Shown: positions 16,123 through 27,993, numbered from the stretch's first letter. The stretch is DNA of 64,000 bases from Lachnospiraceae bacterium (GCA_910574715.1 CAJTCH010000004.1:1-64000); one strand, 5' to 3'. Program-made: numbers and translations. Notes: a model not told the origin generated them from the letters alone.

Positions 16123-19100
16123 ATGGAGAAAAACAGAATTCGTCCCATTAAAAGCGGAAAAAGTTCACGCATGAGTTATTCCAGACAAAAAGAAGTTCTT
16201 CAGATGCCGAACTTGATCGAAGTCCAGAAGGATTCTTATCAGTGGTTTCTGGATGAAGGACTGAACGAAGTATTTGATGACATTTCCCCGATCACGGACT
16301 ATAGTGGTCATCTGAGTCTGGAATTTGTTGATTTTACTTTGTGCGAGAAAGACGTGAAGTACACGATCGAAGAGTGTAAAGAACGCGATGCAACCTACGC
16401 GGCGCCACTTAAGGTACGGGTAAGGCTTCATAACAAAGAGACAGATGAAATCAACGAGCATGAAATATTTATGGGTGATCTGCCGTTGATGACCAGTACG
16501 GGTACATTTGTGATTAATGGTGCAGAACGTGTTATAGTAAGCCAGTTAGTACGTTCACCCGGCATCTATTATGCGATTGCGCATGATAAGCTGGGTAAAA
16601 AGCTGTATTCCTCCACCGTGATTCCTAACCGCGGCGCGTGGCTGGAATACGAGACGGACTCCAATGACGTTTTTTATGTACGTGTAGATAGAACAAGGAA
16701 GGTGCCGATTACGGTATTGATCCGTGCATTGGGAATCGGTACGAATCCTGAGATCGTAGAATTGTTCGGCGAGGAGCCGAAGATCGTTGCAAGCTTTGAG
16801 AAGGACGCAGCCACGAATTACCAGGAAGGTCTTCTGGAATTATATAAGAAGATCCGTCCGGGCGAGCCGCTTGCGGTGGACAGTGCGGAGAGTCTGATCA
16901 CGAGCATGTTTTTCGACCCGAGACGCTATGACTTGGCGAAGGTCGGAAGGTATAAGTTCAATAAGAAGCTTTCCTTCAGGAACCGTATTACCGGTCATAT
17001 TCTTGCAGAGACTGTTGCAAGTCCGATTACCGGGGAAGTGATCGCCGAAGGCGGCGCGAAGATCACGCGCGATCTGGCGGATCAGCTTCAGAATGCGGCG
17101 GTTCCGTATGTGTGGATCGAGAGGCCGGATGAAGAACGCAATATCAAGGTTCTGTCGAATATGATGGTGGATCTTGCTGCGGTCGTTGATATCGATCCCA
17201 AGGAAGTTGGGGTTACAGAGCAGGTATACTATCCTGTTCTTGAAGGGATTTTAGAGGAGACAGGCGGAGACATCGACGAACTTAAGGATGCGGTCCGCAG
17301 AGATATCCATGATCTGATTCCGAAGCACATTACGAAGGAAGATATCATGGCTTCCATTAATTATAATATTCACTTAGAGTATGGCCTGGGTAATGATGAC
17401 GATATCGATCACCTGGGCAATCGGCGCATCCGTTCTGTTGGAGAGCTTCTGCAGAACCAGTACAGGATCGGTCTGTCCAGATTGGAGAGAGTTGTGCGTG
17501 AGAGAATGACTACCCAGGATCTTGAAGGGATCTCTCCGCAGTCGCTCATCAATATCAAGCCTGTTACAGCGGCGGTGAAGGAATTCTTCGGTTCCTCCCA
17601 GCTGTCACAGTTCATGGACCAGAATAACCCGCTGGGCGAGCTGACCCATAAGAGACGTCTGTCCGCGTTGGGACCGGGCGGTCTGTCCAGAGACCGTGCA
17701 GGTTTCGAGGTGCGTGACGTTCACTATTCCCACTATGGAAGGATGTGTCCGATCGAGACGCCTGAAGGTCCGAATATCGGTCTGATCAACTCCCTTGCAA
17801 CCTATGCAAGGATTAATCAGTATGGATTCATCGAAGCGCCGTACCGCAGGATCAATCATGACGATCCGGCGAATCCGGTGGTTACCGAGGAAGTTGTCTA
17901 TATGACGGCCGACGAGGAAGACAACTACCATGTTGCGCAGGCGAATGAGCCGTTGGATAAGGAAGGGCATTTTAAGCGCAGGAATGTATCCGGCCGTTAC
18001 CGAGAGGAGACGCAGGAGTACGAGAGACGTATGTTCGATTACATGGACGTGTCTCCTAAGATGGTGTTCTCTGTTGCGACGGCGCTGATTCCGTTCCTGG
18101 AGAATGACGATGCGAACCGTGCGCTTATGGGTTCTAACATGCAGCGTCAGGCAGTGCCGCTTCTGATGACGGAGGCTCCGGTCGTAGGTACAGGTATGGA
18201 GGAGAAGTCTGCGGTCGATTCCGGCGTATGTGTGATCGCGGAGAAGGGCGGCGTAGTAGAGCGCGCTACTTCCACAGAGATCACGATCCGTCAGGAGGAC
18301 GGCAGTCTCAGAAGATATAAGCTGACGAAGTTCTTAAGAAGTAACCAGAGTAACTGTTATAATCAGAGGCCGATCGTGTTCAAGGGAGACAAGGTGGAGG
18401 CCGGAGATGTGATAGCAGACGGCCCGTCTACGTCAAACGGCGAGATGGCTCTGGGTAAGAATCCGCTGATCGGATTCATGACCTGGGAAGGTTACAACTA
18501 TGAGGATGCCGTATTGCTAAGCGAGCGGCTTGTTCAGGAGGATGTATACACATCCGTTCATATAGAAGAGTATGAGGCAGAAGCGCGTGACACCAAGCTT
18601 GGACCGGAAGAGGTTACCCGCGATATTCCGGGTGTCGGCGATGACGCGCTTAAGAATCTGGATGAGAGAGGAATCATCCGTATCGGTGCGGAGGTGCGTG
18701 CAGGAGACATCCTGGTAGGCAAGGTGACTCCTAAGGGAGAGACAGAGCTTACGGCAGAGGAGAGGCTTCTTCGTGCGATCTTCGGCGAGAAGGCCCGAGA
18801 GGTCAGAGATACATCCCTTAAGGTTCCGCACGGTGAGTACGGTATCGTTGTGGATGCGAAGGTATTTACCCGTGATAACGGGGATGAACTGTCACCGGGT
18901 GTGAATCAGGCGGTCCGTATCTATATTGCCCAGAAGAGGAAGATCTCCGTAGGTGACAAGATGGCCGGACGTCACGGTAACAAGGGTGTTGTATCCCGTG
19001 TACTGCCGGTGGAGGATATGCCGTTCCTGCCTAACGGACGTCCGCTGGATATCGTATTGAATCCGCTGGGCGTGCCGTCGCGTATGAATATCGGGCAGGT

Positions 19101-19998
19101 ATTGGAGATCCATCTGTCTCTGGCGGCCAAGGCATTGGGATTCAACATTGCCACACCTGTATTCGACGGTGCGGATGAGAATGATATTATGGATACGCTT
19201 GACCTGGCTAATGATTATGTCAATTTGAGCTGGGAAGAGTTTGAAGCTAAGTATAAAGAAGAATTGCTGCCGGAGGTTATGGAGTATCTGTCCGACAATC
19301 GGGAGCACAGGAATCTATGGAAGGGCGTACCGATCTCCAGAGACGGTAAAGTACGCTTAAGAGACGGACGTACCGGAGAGTATTTCGACAGTCCGGTTAC
19401 GATCGGGCACATGCATTATCTGAAGCTGCATCATCTGGTTGACGATAAGATCCATGCCCGTTCCACCGGTCCTTACTCACTGGTAACGCAGCAGCCTTTG
19501 GGCGGTAAAGCGCAGTTCGGCGGACAGCGTTTCGGAGAGATGGAAGTATGGGCGCTGGAGGCATACGGCGCATCCTATACACTGCAGGAGATCCTGACTG
19601 TGAAGTCTGACGACGTGGTCGGACGTGTGAAGACCTATGAAGCGATCATTAAGGGTGAGAATATCCCTGAGCCGGGTATTCCAGAGTCCTTCAAGGTACT
19701 GCTTAAGGAGCTGCAGTCCCTTGGACTGGATGTGCGCGTGCTGCGTGACGATAATACAGAGGTTGAGATCATGGAGACGGCGGATATGGGAGAGACAGAT
19801 TTCCGCTCATTGATCGAAGGAGACAGAAAATACCGTCAGGACGATGATCTTGGTGCGCATGGATATACGGAGCAGGAATTCCAGGGAGATGAATTGATCG
19901 ATGTGGAGGAAGAAGAGCCTGAAGAGGACGATTTCGACATGGATTATGAACCGGAAGATGATGATTTTGGATATGATGATTTATCGGATGATGAATAG
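16123..19998 (+). CDS. rpoB: DNA-directed RNA polymerase subunit beta
   Basis: The 1,291-residue beta subunit. The rifampicin pocket reads [20 protein letters not shown] and [11 protein letters not shown], with Asp, His and Ser at the three main resistance positions, so no resistance change is visible. Further family blocks include [47 protein letters not shown] and [20 protein letters not shown]. The C-terminus is extended by an acidic tail ([20 protein letters not shown]). It is separated from rplL by two kinase genes. rpoC follows after 14 bp. Confidence 0.99.
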   Translation: MEKNRIRPIKSGKSSRMSYSRQKEVLQMPNLIEVQKDSYQWFLDEGLNEVFDDISPITDYSGHLSLEFVDFTLCEKDVKYTIEECKERDATYAAPLKVRVRLHNKETDEINEHEIFMGDLPLMTSTGTFVINGAERVIVSQLVRSPGIYYAIAHDKLGKKLYSSTVIPNRGAWLEYETDSNDVFYVRVDRTRKVPITVLIRALGIGTNPEIVELFGEEPKIVASFEKDAATNYQEGLLELYKKIRPGEPLAVDSAESLITSMFFDPRRYDLAKVGRYKFNKKLSFRNRITGHILAETVASPITGEVIAEGGAKITRDLADQLQNAAVPYVWIERPDEERNIKVLSNMMVDLAAVVDIDPKEVGVTEQVYYPVLEGILEETGGDIDELKDAVRRDIHDLIPKHITKEDIMASINYNIHLEYGLGNDDDIDHLGNRRIRSVGELLQNQYRIGLSRLERVVRERMTTQDLEGISPQSLINIKPVTAAVKEFFGSSQLSQFMDQNNPLGELTHKRRLSALGPGGLSRDRAGFEVRDVHYSHYGRMCPIETPEGPNIGLINSLATYARINQYGFIEAPYRRINHDDPANPVVTEEVVYMTADEEDNYHVAQANEPLDKEGHFKRRNVSGRYREETQEYERRMFDYMDVSPKMVFSVATALIPFLENDDANRALMGSNMQRQAVPLLMTEAPVVGTGMEEKSAVDSGVCVIAEKGGVVERATSTEITIRQEDGSLRRYKLTKFLRSNQSNCYNQRPIVFKGDKVEAGDVIADGPSTSNGEMALGKNPLIGFMTWEGYNYEDAVLLSERLVQEDVYTSVHIEEYEAEARDTKLGPEEVTRDIPGVGDDALKNLDERGIIRIGAEVRAGDILVGKVTPKGETELTAEERLLRAIFGEKAREVRDTSLKVPHGEYGIVVDAKVFTRDNGDELSPGVNQAVRIYIAQKRKISVGDKMAGRHGNKGVVSRVLPVEDMPFLPNGRPLDIVLNPLGVPSRMNIGQVLEIHLSLAAKALGFNIATPVFDGADENDIMDTLDLANDYVNLSWEEFEAKYKEELLPEVMEYLSDNREHRNLWKGVPISRDGKVRLRDGRTGEYFDSPVTIGHMHYLKLHHLVDDKIHARSTGPYSLVTQQPLGGKAQFGGQRFGEMEVWALEAYGASYTLQEILTVKSDDVVGRVKTYEAIIKGENIPEPGIPESFKVLLKELQSLGLDVRVLRDDNTEVEIMETADMGETDFRSLIEGDRKYRQDDDLGAHGYTEQEFQGDELIDVEEEEPEEDDFDMDYEPEDDDFGYDDLSDDE

Positions 19999-20012
19999 GA
20001 AGGGGTGCCAGT

Positions 20013-23000
20013 ATGCCAGAAAACAACAAGGAACAAACGTATCAGCCAATGACTTTTGATGCAATCAAAATCGGGTTGGCATCGCCTGAGAAGATTCTGG
20101 AATGGTCCAGGGGAGAAGTTACGAAGCCGGAGACCATCAACTACCGGACACTGAAGCCGGAGAAGGATGGTTTGTTCTGCGAGAGAATATTCGGACCAAG
20201 CAAAGACTGGGAATGTCACTGCGGCAAGTACAAGAAGATCCGCTACAAAGGCGTGGTCTGCGACCGCTGCGGTGTGGAAGTTACGAAGTCAAGTGTTCGC
20301 CGTGAGCGTATGGGGCATATTGCCCTGGCCGCTCCGGTGTCGCATATCTGGTATTTCAAGGGTATCCCGAGCCGCATGGGGCTGATACTGGATCTGTCTC
20401 CAAGGACGTTGGAGAAGGTGCTGTATTTTGCGTCCTACATTGTGCTGGATAAGGGAGATTCCGACCTGCAGTACAAGCAGGTATTGTCAGAGCAGGAATA
20501 CCAGGAAGCCAGAGAGAAGTGGGGAAGTGCATTCCGTGTAGGAATGGGCGCAGAGTCCATTCAGGAATTGCTGCAGTCCATTGATCTGGATAAGGATTAT
20601 CATGAGCTGCAGGAAGGGTTAAAGGGAGCGACCGGACAGAAGCGCGCGAGGATCGTGAAGCGTCTGGAGGTTGTCGAGGCCTTCCGTGAGTCAGGAAACA
20701 AGCCGGAGTGGATGATCATGACGGCGATCCCGGTTATTCCGCCGGATCTTCGTCCTATGGTACAGTTGGACGGCGGACGTTTCGCTACGTCTGACCTTAA
20801 TGATCTGTACCGGAGGATCATTAACAGGAATAACCGTCTGAAGCGTCTGTTAGAGCTTGGCGCGCCGGACATTATCGTTAGAAATGAGAAGAGAATGCTG
20901 CAGGAGGCGGTGGACGCGCTGATCGACAACGGACGCCGCGGCCGTCCGGTCACAGGGCCGGGTAACCGTGCGCTTAAGTCCCTGTCGGATATGCTTAAGG
21001 GTAAGTCAGGACGTTTCCGTCAGAACCTTCTGGGCAAGCGTGTTGACTATTCAGGACGTTCCGTTATCGTCGTAGGGCCGGAGCTTAAGATCTATCAGTG
21101 CGGTCTTCCGAAGGAGATGGCGATTGAGCTGTTCAAGCCATTTGTTATGAAGGAGCTGGTTCAGAACGGAACTGCTCATAATATTAAGAATGCGAAGAAG
21201 ATGGTAGAGAGGGTACAGCCGGAGGTATGGGACGTATTGGAGGATGTGATCAAGGAGCATCCGGTTATGCTGAACCGTGCCCCTACGCTGCACAGGCTTG
21301 GTATCCAGGCGTTCGAGCCTATTCTGGTAGAGGGTAAGGCGATCAAGCTTCACCCGTTGGTATGTACCGCGTACAATGCCGACTTTGACGGAGACCAGAT
21401 GGCGGTGCATCTGCCGCTGTCCGTGGAGGCACAGGCAGAGTGCCGGTTCCTTCTGTTGTCGCCGAATAACCTGCTGAAGCCTTCTGACGGCGGACCGGTT
21501 GCGGTTCCTTCACAGGATATGGTACTTGGTATCTATTATCTGACACAGGAGAGACCCGGAGCGAAGGGAGAAGGCAAGTTCTTCAAGAATGTCAGCGAGG
21601 CGATCCTCGCTTATGAGAATGACGCGATCACGCTCCATTCGCGTATCAAGGTGCGGGTATTCAAGAAGATGCCTGACGGTACGGAGAAGAGCGGTAATAT
21701 AGAGTCCACTCTTGGACGTTTCCTTTTCAATGAGATTATCCCGCAGGATCTTGGATTCGTTGACCGGGAGGCAGAAGGCGCGGACTTATTGCTGGAAGTG
21801 GATTTCCACGTAGGTAAGAAGCAATTGAAGCAGATCCTTGAGAAGGTAATCAATACCCATGGATCTACAGCTACGGCAGAGGTGTTGGATGCAGTTAAGT
21901 CCATCGGATATAAGTATTCAACCAGAGCGGCTATGACCGTATCGATCTCCGATATGACGGTGCCGCCGCAGAAGCCGGAGATGATCCAGCAGGCGCAGGA
22001 TACGGTGGATAAGATCACGAAGAACTTCAAGCGTGGTCTGATCACGGAGGAAGAGCGTTACAAAGAGGTCGTAGAGACCTGGAAAGCAACAGATGACGCG
22101 CTGACAGAGGCGCTTCTGTCCGGGCTTGATAAGTATAACAACATCTTCATGATGGCAGACTCCGGCGCCCGCGGTTCCGATAAGCAGATCAAGCAGCTTG
22201 CAGGTATGCGGGGACTGATGGCGGATACGACGGGACGTACTATCGAGCTGCCGATCAAGTCCAACTTCCGTGAAGGTCTGGACGTATTGGAATATTTCAT
22301 GTCCGCCCATGGAGCGCGTAAGGGTCTGTCCGATACGGCTCTCCGTACCGCCGATTCAGGATATCTGACCAGGCGTCTGGTTGACGTATCACAGGAATTG
22401 ATCATCCATGAAGTAGATTGTATGGATGAAGGCGGCGAGATCCCGGGTATGTATGTCAAGGCGTTCGTAGACGGGAATGAAGAGATCGAGAGTCTGCAGG
22501 AGCGTATTACAGGACGTTACCTGTGTGAGAATATCGTAGACAAGGACGGCAATGTCCTTGTGAAGGCGAACCATATGGTGACGCCGAAGCGCGCCGAGCT
22601 GATCATGAAGAAGGGTGTGGATGAGAAGGGAGAGACCTTGAAGAAGATCAAGATCCGTACCATCCTTACCTGTAAGTCCCACAACGGTGTCTGCGCGAAA
22701 TGCTACGGCGCCAACATGGCGACCGGAGAGCCGGTACAGGTCGGCGAGGCTGTCGGTATCATCGCGGCACAGTCTATCGGAGAGCCTGGTACACAGCTTA
22801 CCATGCGAACCTTCCATACGGGAGGTGTTGCCGGTGACGACATCACACAGGGTCTTCCCCGTGTCGAGGAGCTCTTTGAGGCGAGAAAGCCGAAGGGTCT
22901 TGCAATCATCACGGAGTTTGCCGGTATCGCGAATATCAACGATACCAAGAAGAAGAGAGAAGTTATCGTAACGAACAATGAGACCGGGGAATCCAAGGCA

Positions 23001-23735
23001 TATCTGATCCCATACGGTTCCAGGATCAAGGTTCAGGACGGGGCGGTACTGGAGGCCGGCGACGAGCTGACAGAGGGTAGTGTGAATCCTCACGATATCC
23101 TGAGGATCAAGGGACTGCGCGCCGTACAGGACTATATGATCCAGGAAGTACAGCGTGTATACCGGCTGCAGGGTGTTGATATTAATGATAAGCATATCGA
23201 GGTCATCGTGCGTCAGATGCTTAAGAAGGTCCGTGTGGAGGAAGCCGGAGATACGGAATTCCTGCCTGGCACCAATGTAGATAGACTGGAGTTCGAGGAT
23301 GCGAACGCCAGGCTGCTTGCGGAGGGCAAGGAAGCGGCAACCGGCGAGCAGATCATGCTTGGTATTACCAAGGCGTCTCTCGCGACGAATTCCTTCCTGT
23401 CGGCGGCGTCCTTCCAGGAGACGACGAAGGTGCTGACAGAGGCGGCTATCAAGGGTAAGGTGGATCCGCTGATCGGTCTGAAGGAGAACGTCATTATCGG
23501 TAAGCATATCCCTGCCGGTACAGGTATGAGGAAATACCGTGACGTCAAGCTGGATTCCGGCCTGAGCATGGAAGATGAACTGATGCTGGATGAAGACGAT
23601 ATGGAATGGGAAGGCGATGAAGCCCTTGAAGAGGCAGTGGATCTTGCTCACGCGGAGGATCTGGAAGGCGGAGCCGAACCGATCGGTATGGAAACTGACG
23701 AAGAGGAAGAGCTGGTTGAACTGGTAGAAGAATAA
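20013..23735 (+). CDS. rpoC: DNA-directed RNA polymerase subunit beta'
   Basis: The 1,240-residue beta' subunit. The catalytic Mg loop [12 protein letters not shown] is intact. The N-terminal zinc site is CHCGKYK with CDRCGVEV, and the second is [13 protein letters not shown]. The bridge and trigger regions appear as [21 protein letters not shown]. An acidic C-terminal tail matches that of RpoB. The start follows GGAAGGGGTG. It is cotranscribed with rpoB. Confidence 0.99.
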   Translation: MPENNKEQTYQPMTFDAIKIGLASPEKILEWSRGEVTKPETINYRTLKPEKDGLFCERIFGPSKDWECHCGKYKKIRYKGVVCDRCGVEVTKSSVRRERMGHIALAAPVSHIWYFKGIPSRMGLILDLSPRTLEKVLYFASYIVLDKGDSDLQYKQVLSEQEYQEAREKWGSAFRVGMGAESIQELLQSIDLDKDYHELQEGLKGATGQKRARIVKRLEVVEAFRESGNKPEWMIMTAIPVIPPDLRPMVQLDGGRFATSDLNDLYRRIINRNNRLKRLLELGAPDIIVRNEKRMLQEAVDALIDNGRRGRPVTGPGNRALKSLSDMLKGKSGRFRQNLLGKRVDYSGRSVIVVGPELKIYQCGLPKEMAIELFKPFVMKELVQNGTAHNIKNAKKMVERVQPEVWDVLEDVIKEHPVMLNRAPTLHRLGIQAFEPILVEGKAIKLHPLVCTAYNADFDGDQMAVHLPLSVEAQAECRFLLLSPNNLLKPSDGGPVAVPSQDMVLGIYYLTQERPGAKGEGKFFKNVSEAILAYENDAITLHSRIKVRVFKKMPDGTEKSGNIESTLGRFLFNEIIPQDLGFVDREAEGADLLLEVDFHVGKKQLKQILEKVINTHGSTATAEVLDAVKSIGYKYSTRAAMTVSISDMTVPPQKPEMIQQAQDTVDKITKNFKRGLITEEERYKEVVETWKATDDALTEALLSGLDKYNNIFMMADSGARGSDKQIKQLAGMRGLMADTTGRTIELPIKSNFREGLDVLEYFMSAHGARKGLSDTALRTADSGYLTRRLVDVSQELIIHEVDCMDEGGEIPGMYVKAFVDGNEEIESLQERITGRYLCENIVDKDGNVLVKANHMVTPKRAELIMKKGVDEKGETLKKIKIRTILTCKSHNGVCAKCYGANMATGEPVQVGEAVGIIAAQSIGEPGTQLTMRTFHTGGVAGDDITQGLPRVEELFEARKPKGLAIITEFAGIANINDTKKKREVIVTNNETGESKAYLIPYGSRIKVQDGAVLEAGDELTEGSVNPHDILRIKGLRAVQDYMIQEVQRVYRLQGVDINDKHIEVIVRQMLKKVRVEEAGDTEFLPGTNVDRLEFEDANARLLAEGKEAATGEQIMLGITKASLATNSFLSAASFQETTKVLTEAAIKGKVDPLIGLKENVIIGKHIPAGTGMRKYRDVKLDSGLSMEDELMLDEDDMEWEGDEALEEAVDLAHAEDLEGGAEPIGMETDEEEELVELVEE

Positions 23736-23756
23736 TATAGATAATGGTTTGATAAA

Positions 23757-23793
23757 GGCAAGAAGCATATATACGGCTTCTTGTCTTTTTTTT
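23757..23793 (+). terminator. rpoBC terminator
   Basis: GGCAAGAAGC (23757-23766) pairs with GCTTCTTGTC (23776-23785) followed by eight T. Confidence 0.92.
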
Positions 23794-23818
23794 GATAAAA
23801 AAATAATCAATAATGGTA

Positions 23819-23873
23819 TTGACAATCAATCTCATTTGGAATACAATACCAATGTAAATGACAATCAATATCA
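23819..23873 (+). promoter_or_regulatory. feo promoter with two Fur-like boxes
   Basis: TTGACA (23819-23824) and TACAAT (23842-23847), 17-bp spacer. TGACAATCAATCTCA (23820-23834) overlaps the -35 box and TGACAATCAATATCA (23859-23873) lies after the -10 box, 39 bp apart. Both approximate the Fur 7-1-7 pattern TGATAATNATTATCA. Iron repression of feo is the expected logic. DtxR/IdeR-type control is an alternative. Confidence 0.7.
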
Positions 23874-23894
23874 ATTAATAAGGAGGAGAATGAT

Positions 23895-24104
23895 ATGCCG
23901 TTAACGATGCTGAATTCCGGAGAAGCCGCCGCGATCCGGCGGATCGGCGGAAAGGATGAATCGAAGAGATTTCTTGAGAATCTGGGATTTACCGTAGGCG
24001 AGGAAGTGAAGGTAGTGTCGAGCAATCATGGAAATATCATTGTTCAGGTGAAGGAATCCAGAGTCGCGGTAAGCCAGGGAATCGCGAATAAGATCATAGT
24101 ATAA
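23895..24104 (+). CDS. feoA: FeoA family protein (first copy)
   Basis: A small SH3-fold protein of 69 residues, cytoplasmic. It contains RIGGKDESKRFLENLGFTVG, EEVKVVSSNHGNIIVQVKES and SRVAVSQGIANKIIV. FeoA assists the FeoB iron(II) permease. The start follows AAGGAGGAG. It is the first gene of the feo operon, directly behind the Fur-like boxes, and is followed by a second, divergent FeoA copy. Confidence 0.92.
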   Translation: MPLTMLNSGEAAAIRRIGGKDESKRFLENLGFTVGEEVKVVSSNHGNIIVQVKESRVAVSQGIANKIIV

Positions 24105-24143
24105 CCTGTCATGGGATCAGAGATTATAGGAGGAGATGAGAAT

Positions 24144-24365
24144 ATGCAGACACTAAAGGATGTCAGATGCGACCAGAATGCGGTGGTCGTCAGGCTTCAC
24201 GGAGAAGGCGCAACGAAACGCAGGATCATGGATATGGGGATCACGAAGGGAACTTCGGTCTATGTCAGGAAGGTAGCGCCGTTCGGCGATCCGATAGAAG
24301 TGACGGTAAGGGGCTATGAGTTATCGCTCAGGAAAGCAGATGCCCAGATGATTGAGGTAAAGTAA
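24144..24365 (+). CDS. feoA: FeoA family protein (second copy)
   Basis: A FeoA domain protein of 73 residues: VVRLHGEGATKRRIMDMGIT, TSVYVRKVAPFGDPIEVTVR and GYELSLRKADAQMIEV, the typical ending. ATG 24144 is chosen for AGGAGGAGATGAG just upstream; the frame is open to 24111. Two FeoA genes before feoB are common in Clostridia. The stop is 13 bp before feoB. Confidence 0.93.
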   Translation: MQTLKDVRCDQNAVVVRLHGEGATKRRIMDMGITKGTSVYVRKVAPFGDPIEVTVRGYELSLRKADAQMIEVK

Positions 24366-24378
24366 GGAGGAGAGACAG

Positions 24379-26535
24379 ATGGGAGTGAAGATTGCACTTG
24401 CCGGTAACCCCAACAGCGGGAAGACGACGCTGTTCAACGCACTTACAGGTTCTAACCAGTTCGTAGGAAACTGGCCGGGAGTTACGGTGGAGAAGAAAGA
24501 AGGAAGATTAAAAGACAACAAAGAGGTTACGGTCACGGATCTGCCGGGGATATATTCTCTGTCACCTTATACCTTAGAAGAGGTGGTTGCCAGGAATTAT
24601 CTGATCGCAGAACGCCCGGACGCCGTCTTGAATATCGTAGACGGAACGAATCTGGAGAGGAACCTTTACTTAAGCACACAGTTGATGGAGCTGGGGATTC
24701 CGGTCGTCATGGCGGTAAATATGATGGATGTGGTCAGAAGGTCCGGCGACAAGATCGACACACAGCAATTGGCAGAGAGCTTAGGCTGTGAGGTCGTAGC
24801 GATCTCCGCGATTAAGGGAGACGGAATCAGGGAAGCGGCAGACAGGGCAGTAAGCGCGGCGAAGGCACGGCAAAGTCTTACGGCAGTTCATGAATTCTCC
24901 GAGGAGGTAGAGGGATATCTTGGCGAAATCGAAGCGCTGCTGACAGAGATACCAGAGAATCAGAAGAGATTCTATGCGGTCAAATTATTCGAAAGAGACG
25001 GCAAGATAATGGAGCAGCTAGGTCAGGAGTTGGATGTGACAGGGATCATCGCCAAAGCCGAAGAAGAATTGGACGACGATGCAGAGAGCATTATCACCAA
25101 TGAGCGATATCATTATATTTCCTCCGTCATTGATAAGTGTCTGCAGAAGGCTGAGAAAGAGAAGTTGACAACATCGGATAAGATTGATAGAATCGTTACA
25201 AACCGTTGGCTGGCGCTGCCGATCTTCGCGGCGGTGATGTGGCTGGTATATTATGTATCGGTATCGACGGTAGGCGCATTTGTGACCGACTGGACCAACG
25301 ATGTGCTGTTTGGCGAAGTCATCCCGCCTATGATTGAGAATGCTCTCGTAAGTATCAACTGCGCGGATTGGCTGCAGGGATTGATCCTTGATGGTATCGT
25401 GGGCGGAGTGGGCGCAGTGCTGGGCTTCGTTCCGCAGATGTTGGTGCTGTTTATCTTCCTGGCGTTCCTGGAAGCGTGCGGCTATATGGCGAGGATTGCA
25501 TTTATCATGGACAGGATCTTCCGTAAGTTCGGGCTGTCCGGCAAATCATTTATCCCGATGCTGATCGGGACCGGATGCGGGGTTCCGGGAATTATGGCTT
25601 CCCGTACTATTGAGAATGACCGTGACCGGAAGATGACGATCATGACGACGACATTCATCCCATGCGGCGCGAAGCTTCCGATCATAGCATTGATCGCGGG
25701 CGCGCTCTTTGACGGAGCGTCATGGGTGGCTCCGAGCGCGTATTTCGTAGGGATCGCGGCGATCATATGCTCCGGGATCATTCTGAAGAAGACAAGAATG
25801 TTTGCGGGAGATCCGGCGCCGTTTGTTATGGAGCTTCCGGCGTATCATATGCCTACAGCGGGAAATGTACTTAGAAGCATGTGGGAGAGAGGCTGGTCCT
25901 TCATCAAGAAGGCGGGAACAGTCATCCTCCTGTCTACGATCTTCATCTGGTTTACGTCAAACTTCGGTATTGTTGACGGACAGTTTGGGATGGTGGATGA
26001 CTTAAGCAGCGGATTCCTTGCCAATATCGGCAGAGGCTTTGCATGGCTGTTCATCCCGCTTGGCTGGGGAGACTGGCAGGCAGCAGTTGCGGCGATCACG
26101 GGACTCGTGGCGAAGGAGAATGTTGTGGGAACCTTCGGGATCCTCTATGGATTCGTAGAAGTGGCAGAAGACGGGACAGAGATCTGGGGAACGCTTGCGG
26201 CAAGCATGACGATGCTCTCGGCATATTCGTTCCTGGTGTTCAATCTTCTGTGCGCACCGTGCTTTGCGGCGATCGGGGCGATCAAGAGAGAGATGAACAA
26301 TGCGCGATGGACCTGGTTCGCGATCGGATATCAGTGCGGTTTCGCATATGCGGTATCCTTGTGTATCTTCCAGTTTGGAACATTATTCACCGGCGGTGAA
26401 TTGGGGATCGGTACAGCGGCGGCAGTTCTTGTACTTGGCGGATTCTTATATCTTCTGTTCAGGCCTTATAAGGAGAGCGATCTGCTGCAGGTGAACCTGT
26501 CAAGCGTGAGCGCCGGGAGAGCGAAGGCATTGTGA
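24379..26535 (+). CDS. feoB: Ferrous iron permease FeoB
   Basis: The 718-residue GTPase-coupled iron(II) transporter of the inner membrane. The N-terminal G domain has GNPNSGKTTLFNALTG (G1), NWPGVTVE (G2), DLPGIYSL (G3) and NMMD (G4), followed by the helical GDI region to about residue 265. The membrane core has two Gate motifs, with GTGCGVPGIMASRTI and PCGAKLPI in the first half and LCAPCFAAIGAIKRE near the end. The operon order is feoA-feoA-feoB-small Cys-rich protein. It is the main route of iron uptake for an anaerobe. Confidence 0.98.
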   Translation: MGVKIALAGNPNSGKTTLFNALTGSNQFVGNWPGVTVEKKEGRLKDNKEVTVTDLPGIYSLSPYTLEEVVARNYLIAERPDAVLNIVDGTNLERNLYLSTQLMELGIPVVMAVNMMDVVRRSGDKIDTQQLAESLGCEVVAISAIKGDGIREAADRAVSAAKARQSLTAVHEFSEEVEGYLGEIEALLTEIPENQKRFYAVKLFERDGKIMEQLGQELDVTGIIAKAEEELDDDAESIITNERYHYISSVIDKCLQKAEKEKLTTSDKIDRIVTNRWLALPIFAAVMWLVYYVSVSTVGAFVTDWTNDVLFGEVIPPMIENALVSINCADWLQGLILDGIVGGVGAVLGFVPQMLVLFIFLAFLEACGYMARIAFIMDRIFRKFGLSGKSFIPMLIGTGCGVPGIMASRTIENDRDRKMTIMTTTFIPCGAKLPIIALIAGALFDGASWVAPSAYFVGIAAIICSGIILKKTRMFAGDPAPFVMELPAYHMPTAGNVLRSMWERGWSFIKKAGTVILLSTIFIWFTSNFGIVDGQFGMVDDLSSGFLANIGRGFAWLFIPLGWGDWQAAVAAITGLVAKENVVGTFGILYGFVEVAEDGTEIWGTLAASMTMLSAYSFLVFNLLCAPCFAAIGAIKREMNNARWTWFAIGYQCGFAYAVSLCIFQFGTLFTGGELGIGTAAAVLVLGGFLYLLFRPYKESDLLQVNLSSVSAGRAKAL

Positions 26536-26589
26536 TATATTGGTATGTCTGATTGAGATAGAAGACGGAATGAACAGGAGGGAGTTTGT

Positions 26590-26766
26590 ATGGCATTAGC
26601 AGCGAGCAGTATTGTATCAACAGCAGCCGTAGGTCTGATTATATTGGCAGCGGCTGCGCTGGCCTTAAGAAGCATCTGGAAAAAGAAGAAGAACGGAGGC
26701 GGCTGCGGGTGCGGCTGCAGCGGCTGCACCGGTTCATGCCCGGGGAAAAACCGGAATAGTGAATAA
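26590..26766 (+). CDS. FeoB-associated Cys-rich membrane protein
   Basis: A 58-residue protein starting at ATG 26590 behind GGAGGGAG. One membrane helix (VSTAAVGLIILAAAALAL) is followed by a Lys cluster and a Gly/Cys tail with CGCGCSGCTGSCPG, five Cys in twelve residues. This is the FeoB-associated Cys-rich protein family found after feoB in Firmicutes. The Cys tail could bind iron or sense redox state near FeoB; the mechanism is not established. Confidence 0.85.
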   Translation: MALAASSIVSTAAVGLIILAAAALALRSIWKKKKNGGGCGCGCSGCTGSCPGKNRNSE

Positions 26767-26780
26767 TACCCGCCAACCAA

Positions 26781-26809
26781 TTGACTTTTTACAGGCATGA
26801 TATTATAAT
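26781..26809 (+). promoter_or_regulatory. Promoter of the M24 peptidase gene
   Basis: TTGACT (26781-26786) and TATAAT (26804-26809) with a 17-bp spacer. Confidence 0.82.
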
Positions 26810-26818
26810 GAAATTATT

Positions 26819-26847
26819 AAAATCGGTAGTGGGAAGCTGCCGATTTT
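26819..26847 (+). terminator. Hairpin between feo operon and peptidase gene
   Basis: AAAATCGGTAG (26819-26829) pairs with CTGCCGATTTT (26837-26847) with one G-U pair. It ends in TTTT but then GG. It may end feo transcription. Because it lies downstream of the 26781 promoter it would also be at the very 5' end of the peptidase message. Confidence 0.55.
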
Positions 26848-26881
26848 GGCAGTTTATTATTAAGAAAGGTTGGGGACAACT

Positions 26882-27967
26882 ATGGATCAGAACAAGGTGG
26901 CAAGAGTATTAAAATCAATGGAAGAGCATGAGATTCCGCAGATGATCATATCGGACCCGGTTGCAATCTTCTATCTTACGGGCAAATGGATCGCTCCGGG
27001 AGAGAGGCTTCTGGCATTGTATCTCAATGTCAACGGCAATCACAAGCTGGTGATCAACAAATTATTCCCGCAGGAGAAGGATCTTGGGGTAGAACTGGTA
27101 TGGTATGATGATATTGAGGACGGAGTCGAGATCTTAAGCAGATTCGTTGAGAAGGACAAGGTAATGGGAATCGACAAGACATGGCCGGCAAGATTCCTGC
27201 TCCGCCTGCAGGAATTGGGCGGCGGAAGCAAGTTCGTGAACGGTTCGCCGATCATCGACTATATCCGTATGGTCAAGGATGAGAAGGAGAAGGAGCTGAT
27301 GAGAGAATCCTCAAGGCTCAATGATATCGCCATGGAGAGATTGATCCCATGGGTAGTGAAGGGACTGACAGAGAAGGAACTGAATGCCAAGATCCGTGAG
27401 ATCTACAAGGAGCTTGGATGTGAGGATGTATCATTTGACCCGATCACGGCTTACGCCAAGGGCGCGGCAGATCCGCATCATGTAACGGACGATTCCAAGG
27501 GCAAGCGCGGCGACTGTGTCATCCTTGATATCGGCGCGTTCAAGGACAACTATGCTTCCGATATGACAAGAACAGTATTTATCGGGGAAGTATCAGACCG
27601 TGCAAGAGAGATCTATGACATTGTGGCAGAGGCGAACAGACGCGGGATCGAAGCTGCGAAGCCGGGCAACAGGATGTGTGATGTGGACCTTGCAGCAAGG
27701 AACTATATCGAAGAGAAGGGCTACGGACAGTATTTTACACACAGGACGGGCCATTCCATCGGTCTTGAGGACCATGAATTCGGAGATGTATCCTCTGTAA
27801 ATGAGGATATTATCCAGGTAGGGCAGTGCTTCTCTGTAGAGCCGGGCATCTATCTTGCGGATGAGGGCATCGGCGTTCGTATCGAAGATCTTGTGATCAT
27901 CACAGAGGACGGGTGCGAGGTACTGAACCACTATACGAAGGATCTGATCGTAGTACCGGAAGAGTAG
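26882..27967 (+). CDS. M24 family Xaa-Pro peptidase
   Basis: An aminopeptidase P/prolidase-type enzyme of 361 residues, cytoplasmic. The creatinase-like N-terminal domain (about 1-130) precedes a pita-bread domain with the complete two-metal ligand set: Asp in ILDIGAFKDN, Asp in SDMTRTVF, His in HRTGHSIGLEDHE, Glu in SVEPGIYL and Glu in GVRIEDLVII. It removes N-terminal residues before proline or cleaves X-Pro dipeptides in peptide recycling. ATG 26882 is taken as the start; a TTG at 26870 is in frame but badly placed. The HD gene follows after 26 bp. Confidence 0.92.
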   Translation: MDQNKVARVLKSMEEHEIPQMIISDPVAIFYLTGKWIAPGERLLALYLNVNGNHKLVINKLFPQEKDLGVELVWYDDIEDGVEILSRFVEKDKVMGIDKTWPARFLLRLQELGGGSKFVNGSPIIDYIRMVKDEKEKELMRESSRLNDIAMERLIPWVVKGLTEKELNAKIREIYKELGCEDVSFDPITAYAKGAADPHHVTDDSKGKRGDCVILDIGAFKDNYASDMTRTVFIGEVSDRAREIYDIVAEANRRGIEAAKPGNRMCDVDLAARNYIEEKGYGQYFTHRTGHSIGLEDHEFGDVSSVNEDIIQVGQCFSVEPGIYLADEGIGVRIEDLVIITEDGCEVLNHYTKDLIVVPEE

Positions 27968-27993
27968 GATCCAGATAAGGAGGAGTATTGGCC

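Noticed and set aside
17590-17690. Rifampicin resistance mutations in rpoB
   Set aside because: The cluster keeps Asp, His and Ser at the main resistance positions.
22389-23825. 478-residue minus-strand frame opposite rpoC
   Set aside because: It is antisense to a highly conserved essential gene and has no motif or ribosome site.
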